The notes under the pieces were generated by a model. The model was not told where the DNA came from and searched no databases. It worked only from the letters and a program-made list of their open reading frames with translations. The translations under genes were made by a program, and so were the position numbers. DNA of 64,000 nt from Nocardioides seonyuensis (GTDB lineage: Bacteria > Actinomycetota > Actinomycetes > Propionibacteriales > Nocardioidaceae). The stretch covers positions 1,054,001 through 1,118,000 of the forward strand of contig NZ_CP038436.1 of assembly GCF_004683965.1 (NCBI RefSeq). The letters are read 5' to 3'. Of this stretch, positions 61,849 through 64,000 are shown in pieces (positions within the stretch are counted from its first letter, which is position 1; every line of letters begins with the position of its first letter).

Positions 61849-62841
61849 ATGGACGCTACCGCTTCGGGCCCCGGCGAGCCCATGATCCGGCTCTCGGGCG
61901 TGGGCAAGACCTACGACGACGGGACCGTGGCGGTCCAGGAGGTCGACCTCGACGTCGCGGCCGGCGAGATGGTCTGCCTGGTCGGCCCGTCGGGCTGCGG
62001 CAAGTCCACGACCCTGAAGATGATCAACCGGCTGATCGAGCCGACCACCGGGCGGATCTTCCTCGACGGCCAGGACGTCACCGACGCCGACCCGGTCGAG
62101 CTGCGCCGCGGCATCGGCTACGTCATCCAGCAGGTCGGGCTCTTCCCCCACCAGCGGATCATCAACAACGTCATGACCGTGCCGCTGCTCTACGGCGAGT
62201 CGAAGGCCACCGCGCGCGAGCGGGCGCGTGAGCTCCTCGACACCGTCGGCCTGGACCCCGACCAGTACGCCGACCGCTACCCCCACCAGCTCTCGGGAGG
62301 CCAGCGCCAGCGGGTGGGCGTGGCGCGAGCGCTCGCCGCCAACCCGCCGGTGCTCCTCATGGACGAGCCGTTCGGCGCCGTGGACCCCGTGGTCCGCACC
62401 CGCCTGCAGGACGAGTTCATGCGACTGCAACGGGACCTCGGCAAGACCGTCGTGCTCGTGACGCACGACATCGACGAGGCCGTCCGGATGGGCAACCGGG
62501 TCGCGATCTTCGCCGCAGGCGGTCGGCTCGCGCAGTACGCCACTCCCACCGAGCTGCTCGCCCGCCCCGCTGACGACTTCGTCGCCGACTTCGTCGGGTC
62601 GACGCGAGGGCTGCGTCGCCTGGCCGTCACCCCCCTGCGCGAGGAGCACCTCGAGCCCCTCGACGGGGTCACGGGAGGCGCGCTGGGCTCAGCGATCGAC
62701 CTCGACTCCTCGCTCGAGGAGGCGCTGGCAGCCCTGCTGCGCGACGACAAGCCGATGATCGGGGTGAAGGACGGCGCACGCTTCGTGGGCGTCCTCACCC
62801 CCGCCGGCGTGCACCGGGCGCTGCGGGAGTCGCTGCGCTGA
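61849..62841 (+). CDS. Osmoprotectant ABC transporter ATP-binding protein
   Basis: 330 residues: Walker A Gly-Pro-Ser-Gly-Cys-Gly-Lys-Ser-Thr (about 46-54), signature Leu-Ser-Gly-Gly-Gln-Arg-Gln-Arg, Walker B Leu-Leu-Met-Asp-Glu-Pro, and a C-terminal region that resembles a single CBS-type repeat. In OpuA/OpuC-type ATPases two CBS domains sense ionic strength; here the module seems shortened. Encoded divergently from its permeases and binding protein, which is unusual. Confidence 0.92.
   Translation: MDATASGPGEPMIRLSGVGKTYDDGTVAVQEVDLDVAAGEMVCLVGPSGCGKSTTLKMINRLIEPTTGRIFLDGQDVTDADPVELRRGIGYVIQQVGLFPHQRIINNVMTVPLLYGESKATARERARELLDTVGLDPDQYADRYPHQLSGGQRQRVGVARALAANPPVLLMDEPFGAVDPVVRTRLQDEFMRLQRDLGKTVVLVTHDIDEAVRMGNRVAIFAAGGRLAQYATPTELLARPADDFVADFVGSTRGLRRLAVTPLREEHLEPLDGVTGGALGSAIDLDSSLEEALAALLRDDKPMIGVKDGARFVGVLTPAGVHRALRESLR
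61853..61858 (-). promoter_or_regulatory. Leaderless -10 candidate for the permease operon
   Basis: TAGCGT on the minus strand ends 8 bases before GTG 61844 and lies inside the first codons of the ATPase gene. Confidence 0.45.
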
Positions 62842-62843
62842 GG

Positions 62844-63911
62844 TCAGACCCGCACGTCCTTGTGCCATGACTGCGTGACGTACTTGGTGCCCCAGCCCAT
62901 CGCGACGTACATCCCGTCGGCGCCGGTCGGCGAGTCGGCGTCGACCTCGAGGCCCACGCGGTCGCGGCCCTGCTCGGCGGCGTCGGCGATGATCGTGTGG
63001 AGCAGCCCCTTGGCGACGCCCCGGCCCCGGGCCGACCCGAGCACCCCGAGGTAGGAGACGTAGGACCCGTCGGGACCGCTGACCGACTCGCTGACCGTCC
63101 CCACCAGGGCACCCGCGGGCTCGCCGTCGACCTCGGCGAGCCACCAGTGGTCCCAGCGGTGGCCGGGGTCCTCCCGCAGCCGGTGGATGAACTCGTCGAA
63201 GGTCTCCTCGGCGGAGTTGAAGTGGTCGGTGAAGGCACCCTCGAGGACGTCGTGGACCGCGCGGAGGTCGCCGTCCTCGGGCATGCCGTCGCCCTGCTGC
63301 TCGACACGCCGGAAGACCACGCCGTCAAGCTCCCAGCGCGCGGGGTCGGGAACGAGCTCGGCCTCCTCGGGGACCACCGAGCGGCTCATCTGCCACCAGG
63401 TGCGCACCTTCTCGAAGCCGGCCGCGGTCAGCCAGCCCGCCAGCCGCTCGTCGTCGGCGAAGGTGCCGGTGTCGATCTGCTGGACCTCCAGGCCGCGGGC
63501 GGCGCCGACCGCCCTGGCCTGGGCCTCGGCCCACGCGAGGAGCACGCGCGAGCAGCGGGTGGCCAGGGCGTGCTCGAGGTCGCGCGCGACGACGTGGACG
63601 AAGAGCATCCGGCCGACCGCCCGGTCGTGCACGCTCCCCCACGCACGGATCCGGTCGGACTCGTCGCGGACGACGAGGTTCTCGCGCATCGACAGGCCTC
63701 GCTCGGACACCTCGACCAGGACGTCGTCCTCGCTCGCACCGGCCCACCCACGGCCTGCTCGCTCGTGGTTGCGCAGGAGCTCGGTCAGCTCGGCGACGGT
63801 CGCGGGGTCGGAGCCGTCAGGGGCGGCGGCGGACCAGCCCTCGGGCAGTCCGGGATCCTCCGGCAGGACGCCGGCCGGGTCGCTCTCGAACCTGTTGTCC
63901 TCGGGGATCAC
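62844..63911 (-). CDS. Tandem GNAT acetyltransferase (MshD-like)
   Basis: 355 residues with two GNAT halves. The second has the acetyl-CoA loop Gly-Ser-Ala-Arg-Gly-Arg-Gly-Val-Ala-Lys-Gly (about 288-298) and a typical Tyr-Val-Ala-Met-Gly-Trp-Gly end; the first half is degenerate. The layout is that of mycothiol synthase MshD and its paralogues. Substrate not shown. GTG start; stop two bases from the convergent ATPase stop. Confidence 0.8.
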   Translation of the reverse strand: MIPEDNRFESDPAGVLPEDPGLPEGWSAAAPDGSDPATVAELTELLRNHERAGRGWAGASEDDVLVEVSERGLSMRENLVVRDESDRIRAWGSVHDRAVGRMLFVHVVARDLEHALATRCSRVLLAWAEAQARAVGAARGLEVQQIDTGTFADDERLAGWLTAAGFEKVRTWWQMSRSVVPEEAELVPDPARWELDGVVFRRVEQQGDGMPEDGDLRAVHDVLEGAFTDHFNSAEETFDEFIHRLREDPGHRWDHWWLAEVDGEPAGALVGTVSESVSGPDGSYVSYLGVLGSARGRGVAKGLLHTIIADAAEQGRDRVGLEVDADSPTGADGMYVAMGWGTKYVTQSWHKDVRV

Positions 63912-63919
63912 GTCACGAC

Positions 63920-63925
63920 ATTGTG
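63920..63925 (-). promoter_or_regulatory. Leaderless -10 candidate for the tandem GNAT gene
   Basis: CACAAT on the minus strand ends 8 bases before the GTG at 63911. A perfect palindrome CCCACGTGGG lies just upstream at 63933-63942. Confidence 0.35.
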
Positions 63926-64000
63926 CCGTACACCCACGTGGGGGTGACGGGAGCGGTCAGGCCGAACGGGTGGAACGGGCGGCGTGCGCCGACTTCAGGG

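Overview
The window is a GC-rich (roughly 70%), gene-dense actinobacterial chromosome segment. Protein content, GTG starts, an HNH endonuclease gene carrying interspersed repeats, and close gene-order agreement with two Mycobacterium tuberculosis segments (around menA/Rv0534c back to ppx/Rv0496, then radA/Rv3585 to Rv3603c) point to a Nocardioides-like member of the Propionibacteriales. The genus is my inference. I found no rRNA, tRNA, CRISPR array, prophage or intact insertion sequence, and no stretch over 300 bases lacks a gene.

Layout. 1-5000: the 3' part of an HNH nuclease gene, menA, an Eis-like acetyltransferase and small membrane proteins. 3789-9983 (minus strand): the system II cytochrome c maturation genes resA-ccdA-resB-ccsB, a histidine phosphatase and hemL. 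10107-11321: a secreted lytic transglycosylase. 11440-17011 (minus): rex-hemA-hemC-hemD-hemB, with a Rex operator lying over the promoter, so haem synthesis and cytochrome maturation sit side by side. 17190-25676: methyltransferase, glutaredoxin, acyl-CoA ligase, SerB-like phosphatase, a BldN-like sigma factor with its probable anti-sigma, acyltransferase, epimerase, a 33-residue bS22-type protein and a small HTH protein. 25858-36000: AcuC, a class F sortase with a neighbouring surface protein, proC, proline dehydrogenase, HAD phosphatase, uridine kinase, an ABC-2 exporter, TetR, a sugar isomerase and Ppx/GppA. 36182-40069: a Cys-rich unknown, a VOC protein, a methyltransferase, and a SigE-type sigma with a membrane partner. 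40231-47869: radA, disA, mutY, clpC and lsr2. 48020-55740: a polytopic membrane protein and the NAD/CoA precursor operon (DUF2520-panC-panD-nadB-nadC-coaX). 56036-59397: glycosyltransferases and a sulfotransferase. 59404-62841: an osmoprotectant ABC transporter. 62844-63911: a double-GNAT acetyltransferase.

Two layers of non-coding structure stand out. First, at least 22 genes that lead transcription units have a -10-like hexamer (TANNNT or NANAAT) ending only 6-8 bases before the start codon, which implies widespread leaderless transcription and helps settle several starts. In the osmoprotectant transporter two such promoters face each other with overlapping coding ends. Second, intergenic and 3'-terminal coding DNA carries several distinct short palindromic repeat families. 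These include a 22-bp tandem repeat with an 11-bp dyad core at two distant loci, GGCGGCACACGAC repeats at two loci, a three-level nested dyad, a duplicated 20-bp dyad, and repeats built in frame into the HNH gene. Most genes are ordinary housekeeping genes and I see no clear new defence or mobile system. The repeats, the interleaved leaderless promoters, the sortase pair and the Cys-rich protein are the parts that look least described.
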